DNA of 5,606 nt from Pseudoxanthomonas sp. (GCA_026785795.1 JAJAZJ010000165.1:1-5606), one strand, 5' to 3'. Positions 1 through 5,606 are shown, numbered from the stretch's first letter. The notes: generated by a model not told the origin, from the letters alone. A program made the numbers and translations.

Positions 1-329
1 CCAGTGGGTAGTGGCAGGTCCAGCTCGCCGAACTTCTCGCCTGCGCTGATCACAACACGTTCCGGGTTGACCCACCAGAAATCCATGACATGGGTGTTCT
101 TGCCGAGTGAGAACGTGGTGGTCAGCTTGTTGTCGGAACGGCGCATGATGGCCAGCACTGTCTGGTTCTCCATAGGCACCGACGCAGCGTAGTAGTCCCC
201 GTCAGGAGAAAGCTTGATCTCGCCGAAGGCATCCTGCTTGATATAGCGCTCTACATCGACCTGCGCGGCGAGCGGGACTGAACTAGCCAGCAGCGCAGCA
301 GCAAGAAAAATAGATGCAATGACTTTCAT
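1..329 (-). CDS. Secreted S9-family (prolyl oligopeptidase-like) peptidase, N-terminal part only
   Basis: The gene starts with ATG at 327-329 and runs off the left edge after 109 complete codons, so the catalytic alpha/beta-hydrolase domain is outside the window. Residues 1-22 form a signal peptide: a Lys at position 2, a hydrophobic stretch (IASIFLAAALL), and a likely cleavage at LAA|Q near residue 22, so the product should be exported to the periplasm or beyond. The mature start (VDVERYIKQDAFGEIKLSPDG) followed by NTHVMDFWWVNPERVVIS and GEKFGELD fits the first blades of the beta-propeller of S9 peptidases common in Xanthomonadaceae. A good ribosome binding site, AGGGGA (335-340), lies 5 nt before the ATG and fixes this start. 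It follows rmlD on the same strand after a 96-nt gap. Family assignment rests on recalled N-terminal similarity; the Ser-Asp-His triad cannot be seen here. Confidence 0.8.
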   Translation of the reverse strand, partial: MKVIASIFLAAALLASSVPLAAQVDVERYIKQDAFGEIKLSPDGDYYAASVPMENQTVLAIMRRSDNKLTTTFSLGKNTHVMDFWWVNPERVVISAGEKFGELDLPLPT

Positions 330-425
330 TTCCGTCCCCTGGATCAGGGTGATTGAATATTTCCACCGAGTCTGTGCACAAAGTATGGAGTCATCCGCGA
401 CTGGAACTGAAATTCACGTATGACA

Positions 426-1325
426 TCACCCCGTGGAGGAGTCAAGCACACCGGCAAGCGCGCTCTGCCAATCCGGAAGCACGACGCCGAAGTCCTGCTC
501 CAGCTTGTGAGTATCCAGGCAGGAATAGGCCGGCCGCCGCGCCCGCGTGGGGTACTCGGCCGTGGTGATGCCGGTGACGACGGGGAGCTTGGCCAGCATG
601 CCCCGCGCATGGGCCCGGGTGAAAATGGCCTCCGCGAACCCATGCCAGCTGGTTTCGCCTTTCGCGGTCAGGTTCCAGGTACCCGATGCCGTGGAATTGG
701 ACCGCAGCGCATGTGCCGAGACCTCGGCGATCAGCGCGGCCGGCGTGGGCGACCCGAACTGGTCCGCAACCACCCGCACCACATCACGCTCGGCGCCAAG
801 CCGCAGCATGGTGCGCATGAAGTTGTTGCCATGGTGGCCATACACCCAGGCCGTGCGGAAGATCATGTGCCGGCAGCCGGATGCGCGTATCGCCTGTTCG
901 CCCTCGAGCTTGCTTGCCCCGTACACCCCCAGCGGCGCGGTGGCGTCGACTTCCAGATAGGGACGGCGCGCCTGCCCGTCAAACACGTAGTCCGTGGAGT
1001 AGTGCACCAGCAGTGCATCGCGCGATTTACATGTGCGGGCAAGCACTTCAGGCGCCTCGGCATTGGCACGGAACGCCGCTGCAGCGTCGTCTTCTGCACG
1101 ATCAACCGCCGTATATGCGGCTGCATTGACGACTATATCGGGCGAGATACGGTCAACCAGGCTGGCCAGCGATTCAGGCTGGTCGAAATCGGCAATCTCG
1201 CAGGCAATGTCGTCTTCAACCACACCGCTCCGCGTGGTTGGGAACAGCTCGCCCAGGTTGCACAGGCTACTTCTGAGCTTGTGGCCCACCTGGCCATTGG
1301 CCCCCAGCAGCAGGATCCTGCTCAT
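426..1325 (-). CDS. rmlD: dTDP-4-dehydrorhamnose reductase (RmlD)
   Basis: This 299-residue cytoplasmic enzyme performs the last step of dTDP-L-rhamnose synthesis, the NAD(P)H-dependent reduction of dTDP-4-keto-L-rhamnose. Visible motifs in order: Rossmann dinucleotide loop GANGQVG (8-14), NAAAYTAVDRAE (67-78), STDYVFDG (110-117) carrying the catalytic Thr111, the short-chain dehydrogenase pair Tyr135 and Lys139 (YGASK), RTAWVYG (157-163), DQFGSPT (188-194) and the substrate-loop RPAYSCLD (264-271). The length is normal for the family (about 290-300). The ATG at 1323-1325 is chosen because the Rossmann motif starts right after it and it overlaps the rmlC stop as ATGA. The frame stays open for 54 codons further upstream, but that part is rmlC read out of frame. 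No good Shine-Dalgarno precedes the start, so translation probably depends on coupling to rmlC. The gene is intact and ends the rml cluster. Confidence 0.97.
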   Translation of the reverse strand: MSRILLLGANGQVGHKLRSSLCNLGELFPTTRSGVVEDDIACEIADFDQPESLASLVDRISPDIVVNAAAYTAVDRAEDDAAAAFRANAEAPEVLARTCKSRDALLVHYSTDYVFDGQARRPYLEVDATAPLGVYGASKLEGEQAIRASGCRHMIFRTAWVYGHHGNNFMRTMLRLGAERDVVRVVADQFGSPTPAALIAEVSAHALRSNSTASGTWNLTAKGETSWHGFAEAIFTRAHARGMLAKLPVVTGITTAEYPTRARRPAYSCLDTHKLEQDFGVVLPDWQSALAGVLDSSTG

Positions 1326-1879
1326 TCGGAGTAGCCCGGAAGGCGATCCGGCGTCACGTCCTCCAGGAACGGTGCCTTCGCGTCCTTGTCGGAGAGCAGG
1401 GGTTCGCTGACGGGCCAGTCTATGCCGATCCTGGCATCGTTCCAGCGCACCCCAGCATCTGCCGCCCTGTCGTACTGCGCGGTGCACAGGTAGCTGAAAA
1501 TTGCGCGGTCCGAAAGCACAGCGAAACCGTGTGCGAAACCTTCAGGTATCCACAGCTGGCGCCTGTTCTGCGCGCTCAGCATCACGGCTGACCAGCGCCC
1601 GAAATGGGGGGAGCCGTGACGGATATCCACCGCCACGTCATACACCTCGCCCTCCAGCACGCTCACCAGCTTGCCCTGCGGATTCGGCCACTGGTAGTGC
1701 AGGCCCCGCAGTACACCCCGTGCAGAAGCAGATACGTTGCTCTGCACGAACTGGGTGGGCAAGCCGTGCTCGCGGTAGCGATCGGCGTTCCAGGTTTCGA
1801 AAAAAAAACCGCGCTCATCGCCGAACACCGCCGGCTCGATGATCACGCAGCCCGGCAGGCTGGTTTCGATCACTTTCAC
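1322..1879 (-). CDS. rmlC: dTDP-4-dehydrorhamnose 3,5-epimerase (RmlC)
   Basis: This 185-residue cupin enzyme, a dimer in characterised homologues, epimerises dTDP-4-keto-6-deoxy-D-glucose at C3 and C5. The family signature is complete: [13 protein letters not shown] (19-31), [17 protein letters not shown] (48-63) with the probable catalytic His61, [18 protein letters not shown] (70-87), IPEGFAHGF (111-119), and SDKD (163-166), probably holding the Asp partner of the catalytic His. The start is GTG at 1877-1879, overlapping the rmlA stop by 4 nt (GTGA). Homologues begin MKVIET, which matches this codon, and no in-frame ATG lies nearby. A weak GGGG lies about 7 nt upstream, so coupling to rmlA is likely. 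The stop overlaps the rmlD start (ATGA). Codons 24-27 contain an unbroken run of nine T residues, described separately. Confidence 0.97.
   Translation of the reverse strand: MKVIETSLPGCVIIEPAVFGDERGFFFETWNADRYREHGLPTQFVQSNVSASARGVLRGLHYQWPNPQGKLVSVLEGEVYDVAVDIRHGSPHFGRWSAVMLSAQNRRQLWIPEGFAHGFAVLSDRAIFSYLCTAQYDRAADAGVRWNDARIGIDWPVSEPLLSDKDAKAPFLEDVTPDRLPGYSE
1800..1808 (-). repeat. Homopolymer of nine T (coding strand) inside rmlC
   Basis: On the + strand this is nine A in a row; on the coding strand it reads GGT TTT TTT TTC, codons 24-27 of rmlC (Gly-Phe-Phe-Phe). The three Phe are part of the conserved RGFFFE block, but the codon choice (GGT rather than GGC, TTT rather than the TTC that high-GC genomes favour) gives the longest run the peptide allows. 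Gain of one T would lead to a stop near codon 81, and loss of one T to a stop near codon 72. Whether slippage actually occurs here is unknown. Confidence 0.9.
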
Positions 1880-2763
1880 CGCACGACCCCGCGCCCGGCC
1901 AGCGACAGCAGGTACTGTCCGTAGCTGTTCTTGGCCAGCGGTGCGGCCAGTTGCTCCAGCTGCGCGGCGTCGATCCAGCCGCTGAAAAATGCGATTTCCT
2001 CGGGACAGCAGACCCGCAGGCCCTGGCGCGCCTCGATGGTTTCGATGAAGTTGGAGGCTTCCAGCAGCGATTGGTGGGTGCCGGTGTCCAGCCAGGCAAA
2101 GCCACGCCCCAGCGGCTCCAGGTGCAGCGAGCCGTCCTCCAGGTAGCAGCGATTGAGGTCGGTGATTTCGAGTTCGCCCCGCGCCGAAGGCTTGAGTGAG
2201 GCAGCGAAGTCGCTGGCGCGTCCATCGTAGAAATACAGACCGGTCACCGCGTGGTTGGAGCGCGGCTTGGCGGGTTTTTCCTCCAGCCCGATCACCCTGC
2301 CGCCCTCATCGAATTCCGCCACCCCGTAGCGCTCCGGGTCGCTGACCCAATAGCCGAATACGGTTGCGCCGTGCGCGCGGGCATCGGCGCGCCGCAGGGT
2401 ATCGGTCAAGCCGTGCCCGTGGAAGATGTTGTCGCCCAACACCAGGCAGCTGGGCTGACCGGCGACGAATTCCCTGCCGATCAGGTAGGCCTGGGCCAGG
2501 CCGTCCGGGCTTGGCTGGACCGCATACTCGATGTGCATGCCCCACTGCGAACCGTCGCCCAGCAGCTGCTTGAACAGGAACTGCTCATGCGGGGTGTTGA
2601 TGACCAGCACCTCGCGCACGCCGGCCAGCATCAGCACGCTGAGCGGGTAGTAGATCATCGGCTTGTCGTAGACGGGCAACAGCTGCTTGCTCACCGTCTG
2701 CGTGATTGGATACAGGCGCGTGCCGGAGCCGCCGGCGAGGATGATGCCTTTGCGCTGGGTCAT
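1876..2763 (-). CDS. rmlA: Glucose-1-phosphate thymidylyltransferase (RmlA)
   Basis: This 295-residue cytoplasmic nucleotidyltransferase joins dTTP and glucose-1-phosphate to give dTDP-glucose and pyrophosphate. It is the committed step of the pathway and in characterised homologues is inhibited by dTDP-L-rhamnose. Motifs in order: nucleotide-binding [13 protein letters not shown] (9-21) with Arg16, [17 protein letters not shown] (25-41) with catalytic Lys26, PSPDGLAQA (84-92), LGDNIFHG (109-116) with metal-binding Asp111, EEKP (161-164), GELEITDLN (196-204) and WLDTGT (224-229) with the second metal ligand Asp226. The length matches tetrameric RmlA proteins (about 290-295). The ATG at 2761-2763 is preceded by a strong AAGGAG (2770-2775) with a 6-nt spacer, directly after the rmlB stop (15-nt gap). 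The stop overlaps the rmlC GTG start. Intact. Confidence 0.98.
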   Translation of the reverse strand: MTQRKGIILAGGSGTRLYPITQTVSKQLLPVYDKPMIYYPLSVLMLAGVREVLVINTPHEQFLFKQLLGDGSQWGMHIEYAVQPSPDGLAQAYLIGREFVAGQPSCLVLGDNIFHGHGLTDTLRRADARAHGATVFGYWVSDPERYGVAEFDEGGRVIGLEEKPAKPRSNHAVTGLYFYDGRASDFAASLKPSARGELEITDLNRCYLEDGSLHLEPLGRGFAWLDTGTHQSLLEASNFIETIEARQGLRVCCPEEIAFFSGWIDAAQLEQLAAPLAKNSYGQYLLSLAGRGVVR

Positions 2764-2778
2764 GGTGTACTCCTTGGC

Positions 2779-3834
2779 CTAGCCGGCCGTGCCGATGCGT
2801 TCCAGTCGATAGCTGCCGTCCAGCACGCGCTGCACCCAGTCCTGATGCTCAAGGTACCAGTCAACCGTCTGCGCGATGCCCTGTTCGAAGGTGTACCGGG
2901 GCTTCCAGCCCAGCTCTCCGTGCAGCTTGCTGGCGTCGATCGCGTAGCGCCGGTCGTGGCCAGGCCGGTCGGCCACGTAGCTGATCTGGCTGGCGCGTGG
3001 CTGGCCGTCGGCGCGCGGGCGGCGCTGGTCAAGCAGGCTGCAGATGGTTTCCACCACTTCGATGTTCTGCATTTCCGCGTCGCCACCCACGTTGTAGGTC
3101 TCGCCCACCCTGCCCTTTTCCAGGACCGCGCGGATGGCCGCGCAATGGTCGCTGACATAGAGCCAGTCGCGGACGTTCTTGCCGTCGCCGTACACGGGCA
3201 GGGGCTCCCCGGCCAGCGCGCGGGCGATGATCAGGGGAATCAGCTTCTCGGGAAAATGGTAAGGGCCGTAGTTGTTGGAGCAATTGGTGGTCAGCACCGG
3301 CAGACCGTAGGTGTGGTGGAACGCGCGCACCAGATGGTCAGAGGCCGCCTTGGAGGCCGAGTAGGGCGAATTGGGGGCGTAAGGCGTGGTTTCAGTGAAC
3401 TTTCCGGTCTCGCCAAGCGACCCGTATACCTCGTCCGTGGACACGTGCAGGAAGCGGAACTGCCCGCGCCTTGCGCCTTCCAGCCCGCGCCAGTAGTCGC
3501 GCACGCTTTCCAGCAGGGCCAGGGTGCCCACCACGTTGGTCTGGATAAAGGCACCGGGCCCGTCGATGGATCGGTCTACGTGGCTTTCGGCGGCGAAATT
3601 CACCACTGCATCGGGCTGGTGCTCGGCCAGCAGGCGCGGCAGCAGCGCCTGGTCGCCAATATTGCCGTGCACGAAGACATGGCTGGGGTTGCCTTCCAGC
3701 GAGGCAAGGGTGTCCAGATTGCCGGCATAGGTCAGCGCATCCAGGTTGATCACCCGGATGCCCTTGCCCACCGCTTCCAGTACGAAATTACCGCCAATGA
3801 ACCCGGCACCGCCGGTGATCAGCCAAGTGGGCAC
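2779..3834 (-). CDS. rmlB: dTDP-glucose 4,6-dehydratase (RmlB)
   Basis: This 351-residue extended short-chain dehydrogenase uses tightly bound NAD+ to convert dTDP-glucose to dTDP-4-keto-6-deoxy-glucose. Counting from the GTG start: Rossmann loop GGAGFIGGN (8-16), NFAAESHVDRS (79-89), the dehydratase signature STDEVYG (132-138) with catalytic Thr133, Asp134 and Glu135, YSASK (158-162) with Tyr158 and Lys162, NCSNNYGPYHFPEKLIP (184-200), and RPGHDRRYAID (290-300). The GTG at 3832-3834 is preferred because GGAG (3841-3844) lies exactly 6 nt upstream and because homologues begin PTWL(I/V)TGGAGFIGGN. The in-frame ATG at 3844-3846 would add four residues (MELD) and has no ribosome binding site. 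The open frame continues further upstream only as a shadow of ssb. rmlB follows ssb by 46 nt with no visible terminator and heads the rmlBACD cluster. Intact. Confidence 0.97.
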   Translation of the reverse strand: MPTWLITGGAGFIGGNFVLEAVGKGIRVINLDALTYAGNLDTLASLEGNPSHVFVHGNIGDQALLPRLLAEHQPDAVVNFAAESHVDRSIDGPGAFIQTNVVGTLALLESVRDYWRGLEGARRGQFRFLHVSTDEVYGSLGETGKFTETTPYAPNSPYSASKAASDHLVRAFHHTYGLPVLTTNCSNNYGPYHFPEKLIPLIIARALAGEPLPVYGDGKNVRDWLYVSDHCAAIRAVLEKGRVGETYNVGGDAEMQNIEVVETICSLLDQRRPRADGQPRASQISYVADRPGHDRRYAIDASKLHGELGWKPRYTFEQGIAQTVDWYLEHQDWVQRVLDGSYRLERIGTAG

Positions 3835-3840
3835 ATCCAA

Positions 3841-3844
3841 CTCC
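3841..3844 (-). promoter_or_regulatory. Ribosome binding site that decides the rmlB start
   Basis: GGAG on the minus strand sits 6 nt before the GTG at 3834, the ideal Shine-Dalgarno distance. It lies inside the alternative start codon context (ATGGAG), so the ATG at 3846 and this site exclude each other as start signals. The upstream ATG is preceded by an A/C-rich stretch without any purine-rich site. Confidence 0.65.
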
Positions 3845-3880
3845 ATGGTTTTGGTTTGACTGCAACCGCGTAGAGCAGGG

Positions 3881-4342
3881 TCAGAACGGAATATCGTCTT
3901 CTTCGAAGTCCGCTGCCGGCTGCTGCGCCGCCGCTTCGCGGCGAGGTGCCGATTCCTGGCGCGGCGCGGCGCGCTGCGGACGCTCGCTGCTGCCACCACC
4001 GCCTTCGCCACGACCGCCCAGCAGCTGCAGTTCGTCGGCGACGATGTCGGTGGAGTATTTTTCCACCCCGTCCTGGCCGGTGTACTTGTCGTAGCGGATG
4101 GAGCCCTCCACGTAGCACTGGCCGCCCTTGCGCAGGTATTCGCCGGCGATCTCACCGAGCTTGCCAAAGAACACCACGCGGTGCCATTCGGTGCGCTCCT
4201 GCTGGTTGCCGTCCTTGTCCTTGCGTACGCTGGTGGTGGCCAGGCTGATGCGGGTGATGGCCATGCCGCCCTGGGTGTACTTGGTGTCCGGGTCATTGCC
4301 CAGGTTGCCGACCAGGATCACTTTGTTGATGCCGCGTGCCAT
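3881..4342 (-). CDS. ssb: Single-stranded DNA-binding protein (SSB)
   Basis: This 153-residue SSB binds single-stranded DNA as a tetramer in replication, recombination and repair. The OB-fold spans about residues 1-108: MARGINKVILVGNLGNDPD at the N-terminus, RTEWHRVVFFGKLGEIAGEYLRKG (50-73) with the DNA-stacking Trp53, YVEGSIRYDKY (77-87) and the last strand near 97-108. A disordered linker rich in Gly, Arg, Gln and Ala covers about 109-144. The C-terminal tip EEDDIPF (147-153) is the conserved hook that recruits partners such as DNA polymerase III chi, RecO and PriA in other bacteria. It is somewhat shorter than the 178-residue E. coli protein, mainly in the linker. GGAAG (4348-4352) sits 5 nt before the ATG and supports this start. 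It is divergent from ispB and co-directional with rmlB. Confidence 0.98.
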   Translation of the reverse strand: MARGINKVILVGNLGNDPDTKYTQGGMAITRISLATTSVRKDKDGNQQERTEWHRVVFFGKLGEIAGEYLRKGGQCYVEGSIRYDKYTGQDGVEKYSTDIVADELQLLGGRGEGGGGSSERPQRAAPRQESAPRREAAAQQPAADFEEDDIPF

Positions 4343-4362
4343 ATCGTCTTCCGTCAGGTGAT

Positions 4363-4379
4363 GCCCGCCGATTGCGGGC
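4363..4379 (-). promoter_or_regulatory. Hairpin in the ssb leader
   Basis: GCCCGC (4363-4368) and GCGGGC (4374-4379) are perfect 6-bp complements around a 5-nt loop, all G-C pairs. The structure lies between the candidate ssb -10 box and the ssb ribosome binding site (4348-4352), so it would form in the 5' untranslated region about 20 nt before the start codon. No U-tract follows, so it is not a standard terminator. Its role, if any, is unknown. Confidence 0.5.
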
Positions 4380-4391
4380 GCTTTCCATTGA

Positions 4392-4397
4392 AGTATA
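4392..4397 (-). promoter_or_regulatory. Candidate -10 box for ssb (and possibly ssb-rml)
   Basis: The minus strand reads TATACT here, matching five of six positions of the sigma-70 consensus. Transcription would start near 4385, giving a leader of about 43 nt that includes the 4363-4379 hairpin. No good -35 hexamer lies 16-18 nt upstream; that spacer instead contains the GC-only palindrome GGCGCCGGGCGCC (4401-4413). Confidence 0.45.
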
Positions 4398-4464
4398 CCC
4401 GGCGCCCGGCGCCTATCCGTAGGCCACGCGCCGCAATGTCAGGATTCTCTGACGGGCTACCCCT

Positions 4465-4470
4465 TATAAT
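4465..4470 (+). promoter_or_regulatory. Candidate -10 box for ispB
   Basis: A perfect TATAAT lies 26 nt before the ispB ATG, standing out in a GC-rich region. The start of transcription is expected near 4477, leaving a leader of only about 20 nt. No recognisable TTGACA-like -35 lies 16-18 nt upstream; the region there (4438-4453) is instead a short dyad, GTCAG-N6-CTGAC, that could bind a regulator. The box also lies upstream of ssb in the opposite orientation, so this 154-nt gap appears to serve both genes. Confidence 0.55.
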
Positions 4471-4491
4471 TCAGCCACTTCCCCCGGCTGA
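4471..4491 (+). promoter_or_regulatory. Perfect dyad between the ispB -10 box and start codon
   Basis: TCAGCC (4471-4476) and GGCTGA (4486-4491) are perfect inverted copies separated by a 9-nt pyrimidine-rich spacer. The dyad begins directly after TATAAT and ends 5 nt before the ATG, covering the expected transcription start. No Shine-Dalgarno sequence is present in this interval. It could be an operator or a leader hairpin, or could be chance. Confidence 0.4.
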
Positions 4492-4496
4492 ACCGC

Positions 4497-5495
4497 ATGA
4501 CTGCCGTCGACACCCCGCTTCCTGCCATGGCCCTGCCCCAGATCCAGACCCTGGCGGACGATGACATGGCGGCCATCGACGCCCTGATCCGCCGGCGCCT
4601 GGCCTCGGATGTGGTGCTGATCAACCAGATTGCCGACCACATCATCTCCGCCGGCGGCAAGCGGCTGCGGCCGATGCTGGTGACCCTGGCAGGGCGGGCC
4701 TGCGGCGCGGTTTCCGCCGAACACCATCAGCTGGCGGCAATCATCGAATTCATCCATACCTCCACCCTGCTGCATGACGATGTGGTTGACGAATCTTCGC
4801 TTCGGCGCGGCCGCAGCACCGCCAATGCGCTGTGGGGCAACGCCCCCAGCGTGCTGGTGGGTGACTTCCTGTATTCGCGCAGCTTCCAGCTGATGGTCGA
4901 GCTGGACCGCATGCAGGTGATGCAGATCCTGGCGGACACCACCAACCGGATCGCGGAAGGCGAGGTGCTGCAGCTGCTGCACGTCCACAATCCAGACACC
5001 GACGAAGCTGCCTACCTGAATGTGATCGAACGCAAGACCGCGGTGCTGTTCGCGGCGGGCGCCCAGCTCGGTGCAATGGCTTCCGGTGCGGACGCTGTGG
5101 TCCAGCAGAAGCTTTACGACTATGGCATGAACCTGGGTTACGCCTTCCAGATTGCCGATGATGTGCTGGACTACAGCGCAGACGCCGCCGAGCTGGGCAA
5201 GCACCTGGGAGACGACCTGGCCGAGGGCAAGGCCACCCTGCCGCTGATCCATGCCATGGCCCACTCAAGTCCGGAAGCCCGCACGCGCCTGCGCGCGATC
5301 GTCGACCAGGGCGACGGAAGCGCCATGCCGGAGGTGCTGGCCGCGATCCACGCCACAGGCGGCCTGGAGTACAGTCAGCGCCGTGCACATGGGTACGCGC
5401 AGGCAGCGGAACGCGCACTGGATGACCTGCGGGAAAACGATGCACTAGCAGCCCTGCGCGGCCTGGCCCGTTACGCCATCGAGCGCACGCACTGA
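4497..5495 (+). CDS. ispB: Octaprenyl (long-chain polyprenyl) diphosphate synthase
   Basis: This 332-residue trans-prenyltransferase extends farnesyl or geranylgeranyl diphosphate with isopentenyl diphosphate to make the ubiquinone side chain, most likely C40 because xanthomonads use ubiquinone-8. Motifs in order: GGKRLRP (53-59), which binds isopentenyl diphosphate; FIHTSTLLHDDVVDE (85-99) with the first Asp-rich motif D94-D95-x-x-D98; Arg103-Arg104; VGDFLYSRSFQLM (121-133); KTAVLFAAGAQLG (180-192); and FQIADDVLD (217-225) with the second Asp-rich motif D221-D222-x-x-D225, then GDDLAEGKATLPL (238-250). E. coli IspB has 323 residues. The ATG at 4497 is the first in frame after a consensus -10 box; a second ATG (codon 11, 4527) has no better ribosome binding site. 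The gene is divergent from ssb and followed by the inverted repeat at 5507-5586. Exact chain length cannot be read from sequence. Confidence 0.95.
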   Translation: MTAVDTPLPAMALPQIQTLADDDMAAIDALIRRRLASDVVLINQIADHIISAGGKRLRPMLVTLAGRACGAVSAEHHQLAAIIEFIHTSTLLHDDVVDESSLRRGRSTANALWGNAPSVLVGDFLYSRSFQLMVELDRMQVMQILADTTNRIAEGEVLQLLHVHNPDTDEAAYLNVIERKTAVLFAAGAQLGAMASGADAVVQQKLYDYGMNLGYAFQIADDVLDYSADAAELGKHLGDDLAEGKATLPLIHAMAHSSPEARTRLRAIVDQGDGSAMPEVLAAIHATGGLEYSQRRAHGYAQAAERALDDLRENDALAALRGLARYAIERTH

Positions 5496-5506
5496 TCCTG
5501 CACGCG

Positions 5507-5586
5507 GCAGGAGCGCCCCATAGGCGCGGGCTCTGTGCTTGTGCAATGCATTCCGCCAAGAGCTCGCGCCCATGGGGCGCTCTTGC
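5507..5586. repeat. REP-like palindrome pair (large imperfect inverted repeat) after ispB
   Basis: Arms 5507-5534 and 5559-5586 are 28-nt inverted copies: all but three positions form Watson-Crick pairs, with two G-U pairs and one A-C mismatch. The loop is 24 nt (5535-5558). Each arm is itself a palindrome: GCGCC-CCATA-GGCGC (5513-5527) on the left, and GCGCCC-ATG-GGGCGC (5566-5580) on the right. Read outward-in, both units have the form GCA(G/A)GAGC followed by a G/C stem. That resembles the head-plus-stem layout of REP elements (GTAG-type heads) scattered between genes in Stenotrophomonas and relatives. An inverted REP pair at a 3' end is the classic BIME arrangement. It begins 11 nt after the ispB stop and could also slow or end transcription, but only a short TTTT (5594-5597) follows, 7 nt past the stem. 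Copy number elsewhere cannot be seen from this window. Confidence 0.7.
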
Positions 5587-5606
5587 ACGAGCCTTTTGGA
5601 TCAGGC

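Noticed and set aside
420..1334. A 304-codon open frame on the + strand opposite rmlD
   Set aside because: It mirrors rmlD almost exactly, shows no family motif, and rmlD is intact with all catalytic residues.
1326..1487. 54-codon N-terminal extension of rmlD
   Set aside because: The extra residues are rmlC read in another frame; the Rossmann motif begins right after the internal ATG at 1325.
2251..3873. A 540-codon open frame on the + strand, antisense to rmlB and rmlA
   Set aside because: It lies wholly opposite two certain genes, its translation is repetitive in Ala, Val, Gly, Gln and His with no recognised domain, and long antisense frames are expected opposite GC-rich codon use.
3847..4296. 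Long N-terminal extension of the rmlB frame
   Set aside because: It overlaps ssb in a different frame and has low-complexity composition; RmlB family length and the GGAG site support the start at 3834.
4401..4413. GC-only palindrome GGCGCCCGGCGCC between the divergent promoters
   Set aside because: Short G/C palindromes are frequent by chance at this base composition, and it has no terminator tail or known operator match, so it is only mentioned as context.
4464..5264. A 266-codon open frame on the - strand opposite ispB
   Set aside because: It is antisense to a clear ispB; the protein is rich in His, Gln and Gly with no recognisable motif, and no ribosome binding site supports it.
5507..5606. 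Strong rho-independent terminator for ispB
   Set aside because: The stem is long with a 24-nt loop, and the only T-tract is a short TTTT 7 nt beyond the stem; the nested palindromes fit a REP pair better, although some terminator activity is possible.

Overview
The window is a stretch of ordinary chromosome from a GC-rich gammaproteobacterium. It most resembles the Xanthomonadaceae (Stenotrophomonas, Xanthomonas, Pseudoxanthomonas or Lysobacter type). Three things point there: the rmlB-rmlA-rmlC-rmlD gene order, an SSB with an EEDDIPF tip, and an S9-type secreted peptidase whose N-terminus has the form familiar from that family. The genus is an inference; nothing in the sequence fixes it.

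Layout: a divergent promoter region (4343-4496) separates two transcription units. To the right on the + strand is ispB (4497-5495), a long-chain polyprenyl diphosphate synthase for the ubiquinone side chain. It is followed by a large imperfect inverted repeat (5507-5586) that looks like a head-to-head pair of REP-type palindromes. To the left on the - strand, read right to left, come ssb (4342-3881), rmlB (3834-2779), rmlA (2763-1876), rmlC (1879-1322), rmlD (1325-426) and the first 109 codons of a secreted S9-family peptidase (329 to the window edge).

The four rml genes form a complete, intact dTDP-L-rhamnose pathway: RmlA makes dTDP-glucose, RmlB dehydrates it to the 4-keto-6-deoxy sugar, RmlC epimerises that at C3 and C5, and RmlD reduces it to dTDP-L-rhamnose for LPS O-antigen or other rhamnose-containing glycans. 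The genes are packed tightly: a 15-nt gap between rmlB and rmlA, then 4-nt stop/start overlaps for rmlA/rmlC (GTGA) and rmlC/rmlD (ATGA), so translational coupling is likely. rmlB begins only 46 nt after the ssb stop with no visible terminator, so ssb and rml may share a transcript.

I see no mobile element, CRISPR array, RNA gene or defence system, and no evidence for an undescribed multi-gene system. The points most worth a second look are the REP-like pair after ispB, a nine-T run inside rmlC, and the unusual ispB start region (consensus -10, short leader, perfect dyad, no Shine-Dalgarno). The 96-nt gap 330-425 between rmlD and the peptidase holds the peptidase ribosome binding site but no convincing terminator or promoter. 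Positions 5587-5606 hold nothing I can name.
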